DNA from: Oopsacas minuta
Taxonomy: Eukaryota; Porifera; Hexactinellida; Lyssacinosida; Leucopsacidae
Assembly (NCBI GenBank): GCA_024704765.1
Contig: JAKMXF010000309.1
Location: 62,001 to 126,000, forward strand
DNA: 64,000 bases
Direction: 5' to 3'
Of this stretch, positions 11,528 through 22,493 are shown one piece after another. The notes beneath the pieces are model-generated. The model saw only the letters and a list, made by a program, of their open reading frames with translations, was not told where the DNA came from and searched no databases. The translations under genes and the position numbers were made by a program. The first letter of the stretch is position 1; the number at the start of each line of letters is the position of its first letter.

Positions 11528-11990
11528 TTTACGGGATAAATATATTATTATCCCATAATATTGCAAGAATAAATTTTCGTTCCTACACGTATTTACACTT
11601 CAGGTTCAGGTCGGGTTCTGAAAAGTGGACCCGATTCCAACTCTACTGCGATACATACATTTCTTGACCATACTTTCGTGACATGGTACATGAATTGTAA
11701 ATAAGTAAATAATCACATCTTGAGTATGAACTAATAGTGGAAATCCATCAAATAGGAGCAAACACATTCATCAGTTACTATTGCACAGCTTGCAGAAGGA
11801 TCAGGGAAACCAAAAAGGGAAAAAATATACAATGTAAGCTACAAATATATTGAATGATGCACTAAAGATAGGATTGCCGTGGGAATGGGAATTGAATTCC
11901 GTTCTCACAGCAACCGTGAGTAAATAACAGATTTATTTAATACGCTATTATACTGGACCCAAAATTCGATGTTGCCGATTTTGTACACCT

Positions 11991-12484
11991 AAAATATTGT
12001 TACCAGATTTTCTAAAGCAAGTATGTATACGTTATCTAAGTCTCCTTGAAAATATACATCTAAATGTCACAACAGAGACGAAACTAGTTGCAAAATTCAA
12101 TACGTAATCAAAACTTTAAGTAAGTAAATACACATACGTTCTTAACACTTGTAAGGAAAATTGTCAAATAGTCAGGATTAGATCATTTACTTTAGGAAAA
12201 TCTACTTAATTATATTACTTTGGCTAAAGATTACACAATTGTTTATAATCTATAATTGCCATATTACTTCACTGATTTGATTAGTTTCTAGAAGTACAAA
12301 TGTAAAGATAACTGGAGAGGATATCCCATTTCAGAAATTCCAAATAGCTTTCACTTCCCAAATTCTTATTCATGTTAACGATTTGTAATTTTGAAAAAGT
12401 ATAATATTTCCAATGAAATATAACAATTATATATATTACATTAATCGAATGAATACTAGTCTTTAGAAGATCTGTTAACAATAT
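11991..12484 (+). repeat. Spacer of inverted duplication 1: orphan 7TM 5' flank
   Basis: The segment 12030-12462 is the reverse complement of 6989-7420 and represents the upstream region of a family A gene. It ends just after the start: ATG AAT ACT AGT CTT TAG at 12446-12463 would encode five residues and a stop. A 7TM gene was therefore cut off right after its start codon at the centre of the palindrome. Confidence 0.75.
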
Positions 12485-12974
12485 TATAAGTGTACAAAAT
12501 CGGTAACATCGAATTCTGGGCCCAGTGTAATAGCGTATTCAATAAATCTGGTATTTAGTCACAATTGCCGTGAGAACGGAATTCAATTCCCTTTCCCACG
12601 GCAATCCTATCTTTAGTGCATCATTCAATATATTTTTCGCTTACATTGTATATTTTTTCCCTTTGGTTTCCCTGATCCTTCTGCAAGCTGTGCAATAATA
12701 ACTTATGAATGTGTTTGCTCATATTTGATGGATTTACACTACTAGTTCGTCTTAAGATGCGATTATTTACCCATTTATAATTCATGTACCATGTCACGAA
12801 ATGTAAGGTCAAAAAATGTATATATCGCAGGCTTTAGCCCTACTTGCAAGGGATCTTTAGCTACTGATAAGGAAAGAATTACAATTAGTTAGCGAATGAC
12901 CTGGAAACAATGAATGGTGTCCATATGAATGATGTTTATGACTAAGTCTAAATCTATTGATTCTTTATGAATTA

Positions 12975-13200
12975 TAATGTACGAGCCTTTGGCTGGTCGC
13001 TTCGCGGTGAACTTGGCGTGTTGCGCCTCGAGGTATACAGCGGAAAACAAACAGACAAACAACAATTGAGATGTAACAATATTGATGTTGTTCACAATAT
13101 TCAGACTCAGCATAACGATTACCCCAGTGTAGTCGTTCAAAGCATGATTCTATCTCAATTTTAGCATGGGACTCAGCACTTCGTGCCTCGAATTTTCAAA
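12975..13200 (+). repeat. Dispersed repeat R3, copy 1
   Basis: Matches 33551-33737 in the same orientation, with GAGCCTTTGGCT, GTCGCTTCGCG, GCGCCTCGAGGTAT and ATTCAGACTCAGCAT shared. It carries GC-rich short hairpins in an AT-rich background. It is followed by a pogo-like insertion and then by R2, so the R3-R2 composite was split by a transposon here. Confidence 0.7.
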
Positions 13201-13236
13201 AGTATAAAATTGACAAAATGAATTAACATATTTAAC

Positions 13237-13681
13237 TACAGTCAAACTTGTCTATAATGGCCACCGAAGGGATTAACCAAAAGTGGCCGTTATAGAGAGG
13301 TTGATCGTTATACACTAGTTTGGTAGTAACTTTATGTTAATGGTAGTGATAAAGAGAAGTCGGTCTTTAAGACAAGTGACCGATATAAAAGATAGTACAA
13401 TGGAAAGAATTAATGATGAACACTCAAAGGACTTGTCAAAGGTAGACATTATAGGAAGCGACCAGTATATAAAGTGGCAGTTAGATAAAGGAATTGGCCG
13501 CTATACAGAAGTAGTGGTCGTTAAAGACAGGTTAGCGCACCCAAGGGACCAAAAATGAGGCCGCATTGAGCAGGTGGCCGCTATACAGAATTATTCTAAT
13601 GGGAAATCGGAGGGAATCGTTTTAGGTGCCCGTTATAGCATGGGACCGTTATAAGATAAATATTGCCGTTAGGCATGTTTA
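13237..13681 (-). mobile_element. Pogo/Tc1-like non-autonomous element, right-arm copy
   Basis: Starts TACAGTCAAACTTGTCTATA and ends in a degraded inverted match (GCCGTTAGGCATGTTTA). It is the mirror of 10749-11115 and longer by about 80 bp. The open frame at 13334-13558 inside it is non-coding repeat. Confidence 0.7.
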
Positions 13682-13789
13682 TATCACACTCATGAAATCA
13701 AAAAATACATTTACTGTAGTTGTTTCGAAAAGTGCAACAATCAGATTCCACTTATTGATAAATTTAGTCAAGTGTTATTGAATTTTGTA

Positions 13790-13925
13790 TACTTTCTTTG
13801 ATAAAACGATAAATCATAAGTAAATAGTTATGCGACACCTCAGAAGAGAAAAATTCGAATTCGATACAACATTCCATTAATCCTTTCCTCGACAATGAAC
13901 AAACAAATAGCAACAATTACAATTG
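13790..13925 (+). repeat. Dispersed repeat R2, copy 2
   Basis: Shares AGTTATGCGACA...ATTCGATACAACATT and AATCCTTTCCT...GACAA with 2235-2405 and 33737-33965. A shorter counterpart lies in the left arm near 10610-10690. Confidence 0.55.
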
Positions 13926-13993
13926 AATAATATAGATTAGAATGTTATGTAAATCCATAAAGATAACGATTAGCATTTACAGAAAAATACACG

Positions 13994-15118
13994 TTAATAC
14001 AGAATACCGCTATGATAGCGATCAATTAGTGGTCTGATCATCTCATCATGATAATTCGGCTTTCTTTTGAACTTTTTCACACAAACAAGAATCATTAAAC
14101 AAACTGAGTAAACAGAAAAAGGTGCAAACATGATCAATAGTGGAATTACTGATAAAAAATCATGAATTTTGTGTAGATAGTGTATGAATAAGGAAAGTTT
14201 TGCAGAATATAGTACCTTCAAATCAAAACTGTTACAGGGGTATGTGTATGATAACATGTCCAGAACTAATTGAAAAAATACAATCATTATCGCAAACAGT
14301 AACCCTAAACATAATAGAAAGTTGAATACCCGAAAAGATAGGTAATTATTGTATTCAATTTGATACAGCCTTCCATTTCCATAGCATTGTTGTATTTCTC
14401 TAACTCTTCCAATCAATACCAGTCCTAACTTCCTTCCATAACGAATAAGAATGAACCAGTCAATTAGGAAAATGAAATATGCCAAATTGTGAAAGTAATA
14501 AGTGTATTTGTTAAAAAATAGCAGAATCATCAATGAAGAATATGCTCCATATGCTATTAATGGTAGTTGTATATTTGATTTACGGAAGAGATATCTATTT
14601 GTTAGATATTTCATTAGGGCACAAACTAATAGTACTAAACTGCATAAAAGTATCACTAAAATTCCTTCTGACAACAAAACAATCGGTTGATTGTATTCTA
14701 CATATTCAATTCCTTTTAAACATGCAACTTCTGGATTAAGTGTTACATTATTGAAAGTATTCAGATCTTCATTAAGTACAATGTAAATTCGCAATATAGA
14801 CGATGACAAAATCCAACTAATCTCTGTAATACAAATAATTAATAGAAACATTTCCTTGATAAGAAATGTATTTTCATTGTATAAGTTCCATTTTCTTTTT
14901 TCTTCTTCTTCAAAACTCATTCGAAATAATATTTTGAATTGTTTAAGTTTTTTCATTCGGTTCTTGATCTTCAAAGACAATGAAATTATCCAAAATGTGT
15001 AGAATATGATTAGTAATAGAAAGATAATTATAAATATTGATAACTTTAAATATGACTTAAAACCCTTAAATTCATATTCCCAAAATGAAATTCTGTAAGA
15101 ATCAAGGCTAGAATTCAT
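13994..15118 (-). CDS. Seven-helix membrane protein, family A copy 5 (374 aa)
   Basis: Intronless and intact, the mirror partner of copy 4. It has the same length, the same start (MNSSLDSYRISFWEYEF) and a tail ending FHDEMIRPLIDRYHSGILY with nearly the same wording. Differences cluster in helix 1 (IIIFLLLIIFYTFWIIS), the outside loop after helix 2, and helix 7 (PLLIMFAPFSVYSVCLMILV). The TNRYLFRKS motif after helix 3 and the MSFEEEEKRKWNLYNENTF loop motif are kept. Function is unknown; the topology is receptor-like. Confidence 0.87.
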   Translation of the reverse strand: MNSSLDSYRISFWEYEFKGFKSYLKLSIFIIIFLLLIIFYTFWIISLSLKIKNRMKKLKQFKILFRMSFEEEEKRKWNLYNENTFLIKEMFLLIICITEISWILSSSILRIYIVLNEDLNTFNNVTLNPEVACLKGIEYVEYNQPIVLLSEGILVILLCSLVLLVCALMKYLTNRYLFRKSNIQLPLIAYGAYSSLMILLFFNKYTYYFHNLAYFIFLIDWFILIRYGRKLGLVLIGRVREIQQCYGNGRLYQIEYNNYLSFRVFNFLLCLGLLFAIMIVFFQLVLDMLSYTYPCNSFDLKVLYSAKLSLFIHYLHKIHDFLSVIPLLIMFAPFSVYSVCLMILVCVKKFKRKPNYHDEMIRPLIDRYHSGILY

Positions 15119-16959
15119 ATTTTAATCTAGTTAGTGAAGTTTTCACAAACTATTTCAATGGTAGATATATATGTGCATAATTCTATAATCATACATACAT
15201 TTCCTTATATATATTTGGTACATTACTGACATACCACTACATACAGGACAGTGTAATTGATATGATGGAATGAATATATCATATTTGTATTTGTGAAATA
15301 ATTAGATATTCCATCTTGCGAATTCTGCAGTTCTTTAGGGAAGTAATAATATTGTGTAAAGTGCTAACACAGGTGTAGTTTCTTTGCGAAATAATATTAC
15401 TATTGAGACTACAGAATTTAATATTTGTAATCCTAATTAATCTCACTGTCGCTGCGTTTTGAATACTTATCGTTTGAGGATCATATTAACTAACATTTGA
15501 ATTATACAAAGTTCACCAAAAGTGAGAGAATAAAATTACATTGGAAACCGCATATTAGTAATTCGTCTAATAGCAAAATCTACATATTAACAACATTCTA
15601 ATTAAAATCGAGTGCAGTTTTGCATGGTATATAGTTCGCATAATTGCACGGAAAATTCTTGCAAAATACGATTTGCTCATAGGCGGTATCCACTGTATTG
15701 TCTTCCTTTCCCAGGATCATCTAGCACTACTGCAATGATCAAAACACTCATTCCTAGATATCATAGAGGTATTCTATATTAACTTGCCATATAGTTACAC
15801 GTCATAATACTAATATTTTGTGTTATGTAGCTTGTTTTAGAAGGTTGTCATGTTTAGAACGTCATAACTCGTAAAATCAAATAGACAACTACTCTTACTA
15901 ACATACAGAATGATTTTTTCATTCTTCATTCTGTATAGTAAATAATTCTACATTAATAATATCTCATAAACCATAAAGTTTAAAATAGTGTAATTGAATT
16001 CTGATATATTAAATACCAACGTTTGACGATTGGGAGCAAGTAATTCAGGGAAGTTCCCATATTTTGGGAAGAAATGATTCCCGTGATGTTATTAATTAAA
16101 ACAGTCAGAGGATAGTAATGAGTCGTGTCCGGTCGGGTCGCAAGGACTCGCACGCAGCGGGCTTTTCGGCCGGATTCCTCCCCCCCCCCCCGGGTCCAAC
16201 TCTGGGATATTATTCAGGCACACGCGGCACGCCTACAAGCAAGAGAACAACAATTAATGTAAATCCAGGCAAATGACTGATTTTATGGGATTTCCTCAAG
16301 GCATATAACTATACAGTATACATCAACCCAGAGTAAATTATGTGACGTATAATTAGAAAGATTTACTGGATAGATAACTGTCTACACCAAAATATGTTTA
16401 TTTCAACAATACTTTCAGGATAGAATGATACAAATGTACAGCGATCAGACTGGTAGTGCAGCTGAGACTCTGAGACATGTTTCTTCTCAATGAACAAAAT
16501 ATTTTGTAGTTAAAACCAATTGATTTCTGTTATTCGAAGTATTAGTAATTTGTATGAAAAATATTTAAATATGACAATCATAAGATAAATAAGATAGATA
16601 CAGATTTGGAAATGCCAAAATTAGAATCCATTACTCAATTATCCTGATTAACCGTTGTAATGAAATCTCTAACATAATATATTGAATAAATATTGCCATA
16701 ACTACAATGGTAGTTAACTAATTGGGAGATAATGCAAGGAATAGCAGTTTAGAAAAAATCAAATTGATATCATGAATAATCATTATCAAATTTCTTCAAA
16801 TAATTACATTGACATAATCGTAATCAAGTCATAAGGTATAAAGCTTATTTCCCAATAAGATCTTTGAAATTAATACTAACATTTTTGCTTTTCACTTACG
16901 TAATTCTAGGAGTATAGAAACTATAAATACATTGAAAATTATGCAATAGAAGGGGAAAT
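15119..16959. other. Intergenic: right arm with 7TM debris
   Basis: Upstream DNA of 7TM copy 5, mirroring the upstream DNA of copy 4, then interrupted arm sequence. Two family A scraps lie at 15745-15782 (the C-terminal YHRGILY and stop) and about 15874-15930 (the region after helix 3). A run of 12 C follows at 16180-16191, and an R1 remnant (GACTGGTAGTGCAGCTGAGA) at about 16449-16470. From 16614 the DNA is upstream of 7TM copy 6. Confidence 0.55.
15740..15930 (+). pseudogene. 7TM family A fragments
   Basis: TATCATAGAGGTATTCTATA plus a stop equals the family C-terminus (YHRGILY). About 90 bp further on, AAATCAAATAGACAACTACT and the bases after it equal the stretch following helix 3 (KSNxQLLLLTY). 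The order is reversed relative to an intact gene, so these are rearranged scraps. Confidence 0.6.
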
Positions 16960-18087
16960 ATGAACGCAAGTGAAGAACGCTCGAGTCTATCCTTTTGGAC
17001 CTATGAATTGTATGACTTTTGGTCATATGCTAAGTTTTGTGTACTGATACTATTTAGTACAATAGTTATTATCCTCTACACATCATGGATAATTACAATT
17101 GGTTTGAAAATCAGGAATCGAATGAGAAATCTTAAACAACTGAAAATAGATATTAGATTAAATTTTGAAGAGGAAGAAAAACGGAAATGGGAATTATACA
17201 ATGAAAATACATTTTTTACCAAAGAAATTTATCTATTAGTGTTGTGTATAACTGAGATTAGTACAATTATGTTGCAAGTGATATTGCAACACTATCTGCA
17301 ACTTCGAAAGGACTGGATGCAATTCAAACAGAATACATCAGAATTTAATCGATTTGAATGTGTAAACGGGACAACATATTATACAAAATATTACCAAATC
17401 GCCATTTATATGAAGGGAATTTTGTTGATATTATTGCACATTATAATATTAACAGTTTGCAGCTTAATGTGTTATCTAACAAAAAGATATTTATCCCGCA
17501 AAACTGAGAGACAACTGCCATTGTCATTTTATGGAATTATCTCTTCATTGGTAATACTGTTGTTCCACAATAAATATACTTACTCATATAGGTTTTTTGA
17601 GAACATTGTGTTTGTAATTGACTGGTTCATTCTTATTCGTTATGGAAGAAAGTTAGGACTGGTGTTGATTGGAAGAGTTAGAGAAATACAACAATGCTAT
17701 GGAAGCGGAAGGCTGTATCAAATTGAATACAATAATTACCTATCTTTTCGGGTATTCAACTTTCTATTTTGTTTAGGGCTATTTGTAAGCCTCATACCCA
17801 ATAGCATCAATTTATTTACTGATTTTGTAAAACAACAAGCGTACCCATGTGATAGCATAATTGTTCTTGAATTATCAAATCAATTTTACCATTTTCTGCT
17901 TATATGATCGGATATTTCAAATTTCATTTTTTCTATTGGATTATTCATTACTTTTGCACCAACAATAGTACTTTCACTTTGTGTTAGCATTCGTGCTTGT
18001 GTAAAAAGATTCAAGAGAAATAAGAATTTTCATGAAGAGATGATCAGGCCACTAATTAATAAATACCATAAGAGTATTTTACATTAA
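16960..18087 (+). CDS. Seven-helix membrane protein, family A copy 6, one in-frame TGA
   Basis: From ATG (MNASEERSSLSFWTYEL) the frame is open for 315 codons, then meets TGA at 17905-17907. It continues in the same frame without any indel to a TAA at 18085-18087. The downstream part is perfectly family-like: helix 7 (LFITFAPTIVLSLCVSIRAC) and the tail FHEEMIRPLINKYHKSILH. Read through, the product is 375 codons long, the family length. The stop sits between the last outside loop and helix 7 and replaces a codon that is not conserved between copies. A recent nonsense mutation is the simplest reading; an allelic null, stop readthrough or an assembly error are alternatives. The helix 5-6 tract (17620-17777) matches copies 2 and 4 in DNA. 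The post-helix-3 motif is TKRYL instead of TNRYL. Confidence 0.8.
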
Positions 18088-18216
18088 TAATCATATTAGC
18101 CATGAAGGATGCTCATCAATACTTGTAGCGTGTTTAATAACAAAATAATCTGTATTAAGATTGTAGTTGTATATATATAAACGGAATATATTACTGATAA
18201 ATGAAATGAGATGGTG

Positions 18217-18382
18217 CAGTGTTTTTCAAATTCGGCGATACGAGACTTGAGGGGGACGATAAAACAGTCAGGGGCGTTAAGGCTACTGGGTTGGGGAAGG
18301 GCGATGGTTCTACACAAGTTTTATGTAGATGTAGTTCTTGTGGGTGGGATCCGCTAAGGGGGCGAACCCCTGAAAACCGCTG
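18217..18382 (+). mobile_element. hAT-like non-autonomous element
   Basis: CAGTGTTTTTCAAA at the left end and the inverted counterpart CCCCTGAAAACCGCTG at the right. Flanking 8-mers (AGATGGTG / ATATAGTG) match only partly. No coding content. Confidence 0.5.
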
Positions 18383-18729
18383 ATATAGTGCTAACTGATA
18401 GGAGGGCAAACGAGACTCAATATTTGTAGATTATATGTCTCTGAATTTTACCTTATGTAAGTATATTAACTGCATATTGTCAAAATATAAATGTTCACTG
18501 AAGGATATTTATAACAGTGATATATTCCATAGCCAATGGGTCATGGCTTTCATTTGCATAATACCCGGCACGGCCGACAGTATTGAGGCTTCTATTTAAC
18601 CATACTGTAGAACCTAGAAGTCACGTCAAATAAAGACTAACCATTGCTGGACCATGGACTTTAGTCAATTATAGATTATGAAATATAGAGGGTATCGGTT
18701 ATAAATCTCCGTACGATACGAGATATCGG

Positions 18730-18925
18730 TAAAATATTTGAAAATATCCGATAAATTATCAAAATATCGGAAATATCGGAAATATCGGAAAATAATAAAA
18801 TATCTGAGAAAATATCAAAATTTAGGGAAAATATCGAAAATAACGAAAGAAAAGATGGAAAATCAACATTGATATTTCGATATTTTCCGATATTTTCGAT
18901 ATTTCGAAATGTTCTTGATATGTCT
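18730..18925 (+). repeat. ATATCGGAA palindromic repeat
   Basis: Tandem GGAAATATC units are followed by their reverse complement (TTTCCGATATTTTCGATATT), so the whole can fold back. A second copy of the same type is at 35870-36115. Open frames across such repeats are artefacts. Confidence 0.65.
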
Positions 18926-18973
18926 TCGGAAATCCTGATATTGATGTTTTTGATATTTTTTCATAACCAATAT

Positions 18974-19324
18974 TAGGGCTTGCAATCTCGGGATCCCGAA
19001 CTTGTATAAGTTAGTTGTTCTCTTTTGTAAGTGCAATTGGCTTAACTTCAGTTACTATGAAACTATTCTCATTTTCATTATTATTGAACTGGATTGAGCG
19101 ACAGGACTTTGAATACTCTTTATTTCATTAGAAATACAAGTTAAATATAGATAATAAATAAGATAGGCCAAGTTCATTATTATATTACATATATTACATA
19201 TCTTGTGCGTAAATGCAGCAAAGTTTAACTTCATTCAATAAAATACAACTTATTATATAATTGTAATAATTATTAATCCCGAAGATCCCGGGATTACAAA
19301 AAAAGCCCGGGATTGCAAGCCCTA
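18974..19324 (+). mobile_element. hAT-like MITE with perfect 8-bp target duplication
   Basis: A 351-bp element beginning TAGGGCTTGCAATC and ending GATTGCAAGCCCTA (perfect 14-bp terminal inverted repeats). It is flanked on both sides by ACCAATAT (18966-18973 and 19325-19332). An 8-bp duplication is the hAT hallmark. No transposase is present, so it was mobilised in trans. The intact ends and target duplication indicate a fairly young insertion. Confidence 0.85.
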
Positions 19325-19395
19325 ACCAATATACCAATGGTTGTCGTGTATTATAGTGAATATAGGTCAAATCAGGAATAACTAAAAGCTCCCGT

Positions 19396-19533
19396 GTCCC
19401 GACGATAAATTCAAATAATTATGAATACTAATGTAAAAGCATGTACAACTCATAATGATAATTCCTCTATCATTACGAGTTGTATATGCATTTTGCATTA
19501 GTATTCATAATTGTTTGAATTTATCGTAGGGAC
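19396..19533. repeat. Long hairpin (about 65-bp arms)
   Basis: Arm 19396-19460 is the near-perfect reverse complement of 19468-19533, with a loop of about 7 bases. Both ends read GTCCC / GGGAC. Probably a foldback-type mobile element. Confidence 0.75.
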
Positions 19534-19891
19534 GAAAGTTGAAAGTATAATTATTATAATGACATAATATTAATTAACATTCTACTGTCCCTGAGTGAAT
19601 TATATTAATCAGAATAATTACAGAATTGTGTATAATCATACTACCCCAAATTCTATAAAAATACTTTTAAACTGATTACAAATTATATCATAAGATATTA
19701 CAATCTGTGCCGACAGCTTAGTCTATTAACTAAGTGGGACTAGTAATTGGAGGCACTATAACAGGTGAGGTTTGCCTCCAATTACTATAATGATACACAA
19801 ATTTAATTAATATGCTAAGCTCTCGGCATAGAATGTAATTTAGATTTTTACTCTGCCGAGACTACTATTGTGTAAAGCGTACCTAAATGCT

Positions 19892-19892
<1 letters not shown>

Positions 19893-19929
<37 letters not shown>

Positions 19930-19930
19930 T
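19893..19930 (+). repeat. (TAT)n microsatellite
   Basis: About a dozen uninterrupted ATT/TAT triplets. Confidence 0.9.
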
Positions 19931-22493
19931 ATCATATGATTAATCAAATTTTCACACCTTTTGGGGAATATTCAAAATTGTCCTAGAGATTAGCTTTCAC
20001 GGCTATTTAGGCTAAATAAGGATGTAGAATTCGATAACGACACTCTCATCTGTTAAAACACGATTATTAATATACAATTTTATTTGCTAAAACGGATAAT
20101 ATAGTTTCAATAATCCAATGAAATAATTGGTAAAATTAAGTCGGCGCATACTGTGATTTGAGATTTTTAATATATTATAATCTTTGTTTACAAAATTCGA
20201 ATTCGTAAACGTATTAATCTTTCTAAATACCACACCGGCTGGATTCGGTTAGCCGGTTAACCGCTGCTATATCCAGTTAACTGCTAGGATAAATATATTC
20301 GGTTAACCGAATAGTGTCATTTTCATCAATATGTTCAGTGTTGCTGAGTTTTGAGATGTACGAAAATTATACACGAATTCTGCTAATTAGGTATTTATGT
20401 GAAGTTACAAAACTGATACGCGATCTGTGATCCATTGTGCATACGCGTAGTAGATGAAAATTCAATGTGAAAATACAACTGAATAACTTCATTAGGAGTT
20501 ACAAAATATACTGAATATATTCAATATTTGTATTTCTATGTATATTAGCATATGATTCATGCATGAATTGAATATTTAACATACAATAATTGAGAAATTA
20601 ACTGATATTATCTGGAAGATATTTCTTATCCATAATTACTATGAGAATGTAGAATTTAAATAATTCTTCAAGACAGAGTTTATCCCTCAATTAAGGATAA
20701 ATATATTAATATTCTAAAACTTAGTAGAAATTAATAGAAAATTTGTATACCCATTAAAATAATTTTCTAAAACTAATCCTGAGAATTGATATGGGTCTAC
20801 AAATAGCAATGCATTAAAGGAGGTGAAGCACACCCCGCTTGTGACATGGAGGCGAGGGAGAGCACTTAATTCTCTGACAAATAGGTATATGTCTAAATAA
20901 GATTATACAATATCTATTCATTTAAATAAATCGTTTGAATACTCTATACTTATATCAGCATTTTAACTCGCACTATCTAGAAATTAATTAAGTCTTAGGG
21001 CTTATAATTAACTACCAAAAAGCCATAAGAAAATTGGGAGATAAATGCATATACGTATGTGTATAAAAAGATTAATTCATATTAAATAATAAAGAGCAAA
21101 CAGCATTGCATAATTCACATTAATACTTTTCGTTGAAATAATTAATGGATAAAAGAGAAGCTTGGAATTTAGATGGAAGTAAAAAGACAGATTATTTAAT
21201 GGCCAAAAGGAAACAGAAATTGGTACGTCTTTGTATATTAAAATATTTATTGAACGCATATCGCGAAAAACGTTATAATTTCGAGAATTAATGAAATTTG
21301 ATAAAATAATTTTGTGAAAGAATTTCAAATAATATCCGGTCGAAATAAGAGGCAAATTTTAACTCAAAAACCTCATTAGTAGTTGGAACTGAATGGATAA
21401 CATTATAGATACACAAGCTAAATGTGTGAAAATACGATTAATCAAAGATAAATTCTGTACTCAAATATCTAGAAATACAAAAATAGGAATCTAGAAATCC
21501 AGATTAGGCCTGACTAGTATTTGAAATGGAATATCTAGCATCATTCTGAAATACGAGCCTAGAGCAAAATGTGTGAAAGTTGACTAACCATTTGAAAAAT
21601 CTATATACTATTTGTGTATGATATTATCTGAAAACGGCTAGATGCACTAAGGTACCTCAAACAAATGTTGAAACCTAATCTTTAGCATGATTTTAATTTT
21701 TTGTTTGTATAGCCGCGAAATACGATTAATCAACAAAATGATGTCAAAGAGTTCACTTAAGAAAATCCATACCCTAGGTGCTAATCTCCTTCAAAAATGT
21801 ATATTATAACATTATCAAATCAATTTGATTTACACTTGATATATATTTGTAGAAATATTGTTAATTATCCTTTGTATAAACTTATATTTTAAGGTAAACT
21901 GATCATTTCTGTTTCAACTCTTCGCGGTATACATATAATATAATTGAGAGTATGTTGATTCAAATTATTGATTTATTTCACTTGAAAACAATACAAAATC
22001 ATACATTTTCATCTCTGCAGAGAATTTTAACTCATTAGAAGTTCACGGCCATTATTACAAAACCTGATCAAGCAGCTGATCAGAGTGTGGTCAGGATACA
22101 AATTAATTAATAGTTTAATCAAGGTTGAAACCGATCAAACTGAATATCAGTATTCATGAATAGCAACCTAACCGAATACTGAATACTGATATCCGGTTGG
22201 CAACCCAATATTGAACTATTCGGTTGCAACCTTGATATATTTGTATAAATGTATCTTGGAGTGGAGATTTGGTTGCAGTAATCACTCCAAGGATCCGGGG
22301 GGTATATGCTATGGAAAATTTTTTTGGACCTTAGCTCCTAGAAATTTCCCTTCAATAGGTTTGATACCCCAGGATATTTGCCTGATTTCTCTGATTTGTT
22401 GGTTGTACCCCAGAAACATTGGCTGTATCCTCGTCGGATGTGCTGCTCAAAACACTGTTTAGTGAAATTTTAATCACAATTTCTAATCTATAG

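Larger units (their letters stand above)
7905..11990 (+). repeat. Large inverted duplication 1, left arm
   Basis: Reverse-complement match to 12485-16613, with indels and insertions on either side. Anchors are the 7TM genes (9365-10489 against 13994-15118), the pogo-like elements (10749-11115 against 13237-13681), the tract GGAATTGAATTCCGTTCTCA near 11890 against its complement near 12570, and the outer edge at 7905 against 16613. The centre is near 12,240. Confidence 0.85.
12485..16613 (-). repeat. Large inverted duplication 1, right arm
   Basis: Partner of 7905-11990. It carries extra material at about 15665-16290, including 7TM debris and a 12-C run. It also retains repeat R3 (12975-13163), which the left arm has largely lost. 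Confidence 0.85.
18088..22493. other. Gene-poor repeat region
   Basis: No gene supported across 4.4 kb. It contains hAT-like elements, an ATATCGG-rich palindromic repeat, a 60-bp-stem hairpin, an ATT microsatellite, CGGTTAACCG-type repeats near 20,220-20,310 and 22,130-22,235, and R1-related blocks around 19,930-20,110 and 21,440-21,760. The open frame at 22211-22462 lies just upstream of the channel gene but has no recognisable domain. Confidence 0.55.

Noticed and set aside
19893-19930. A CRISPR or satellite array in the repeat-rich region
   Set aside because: It is a simple ATT microsatellite; no regularly spaced direct repeats with unique spacers occur in the window.
22211-22462. An 83-codon frame upstream of the channel gene as its first exon
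   Set aside because: No ankyrin or other channel-like features, and a better acceptor (TATAG before 22494) is followed by coding-like sequence. A true upstream exon may exist but I cannot identify it.
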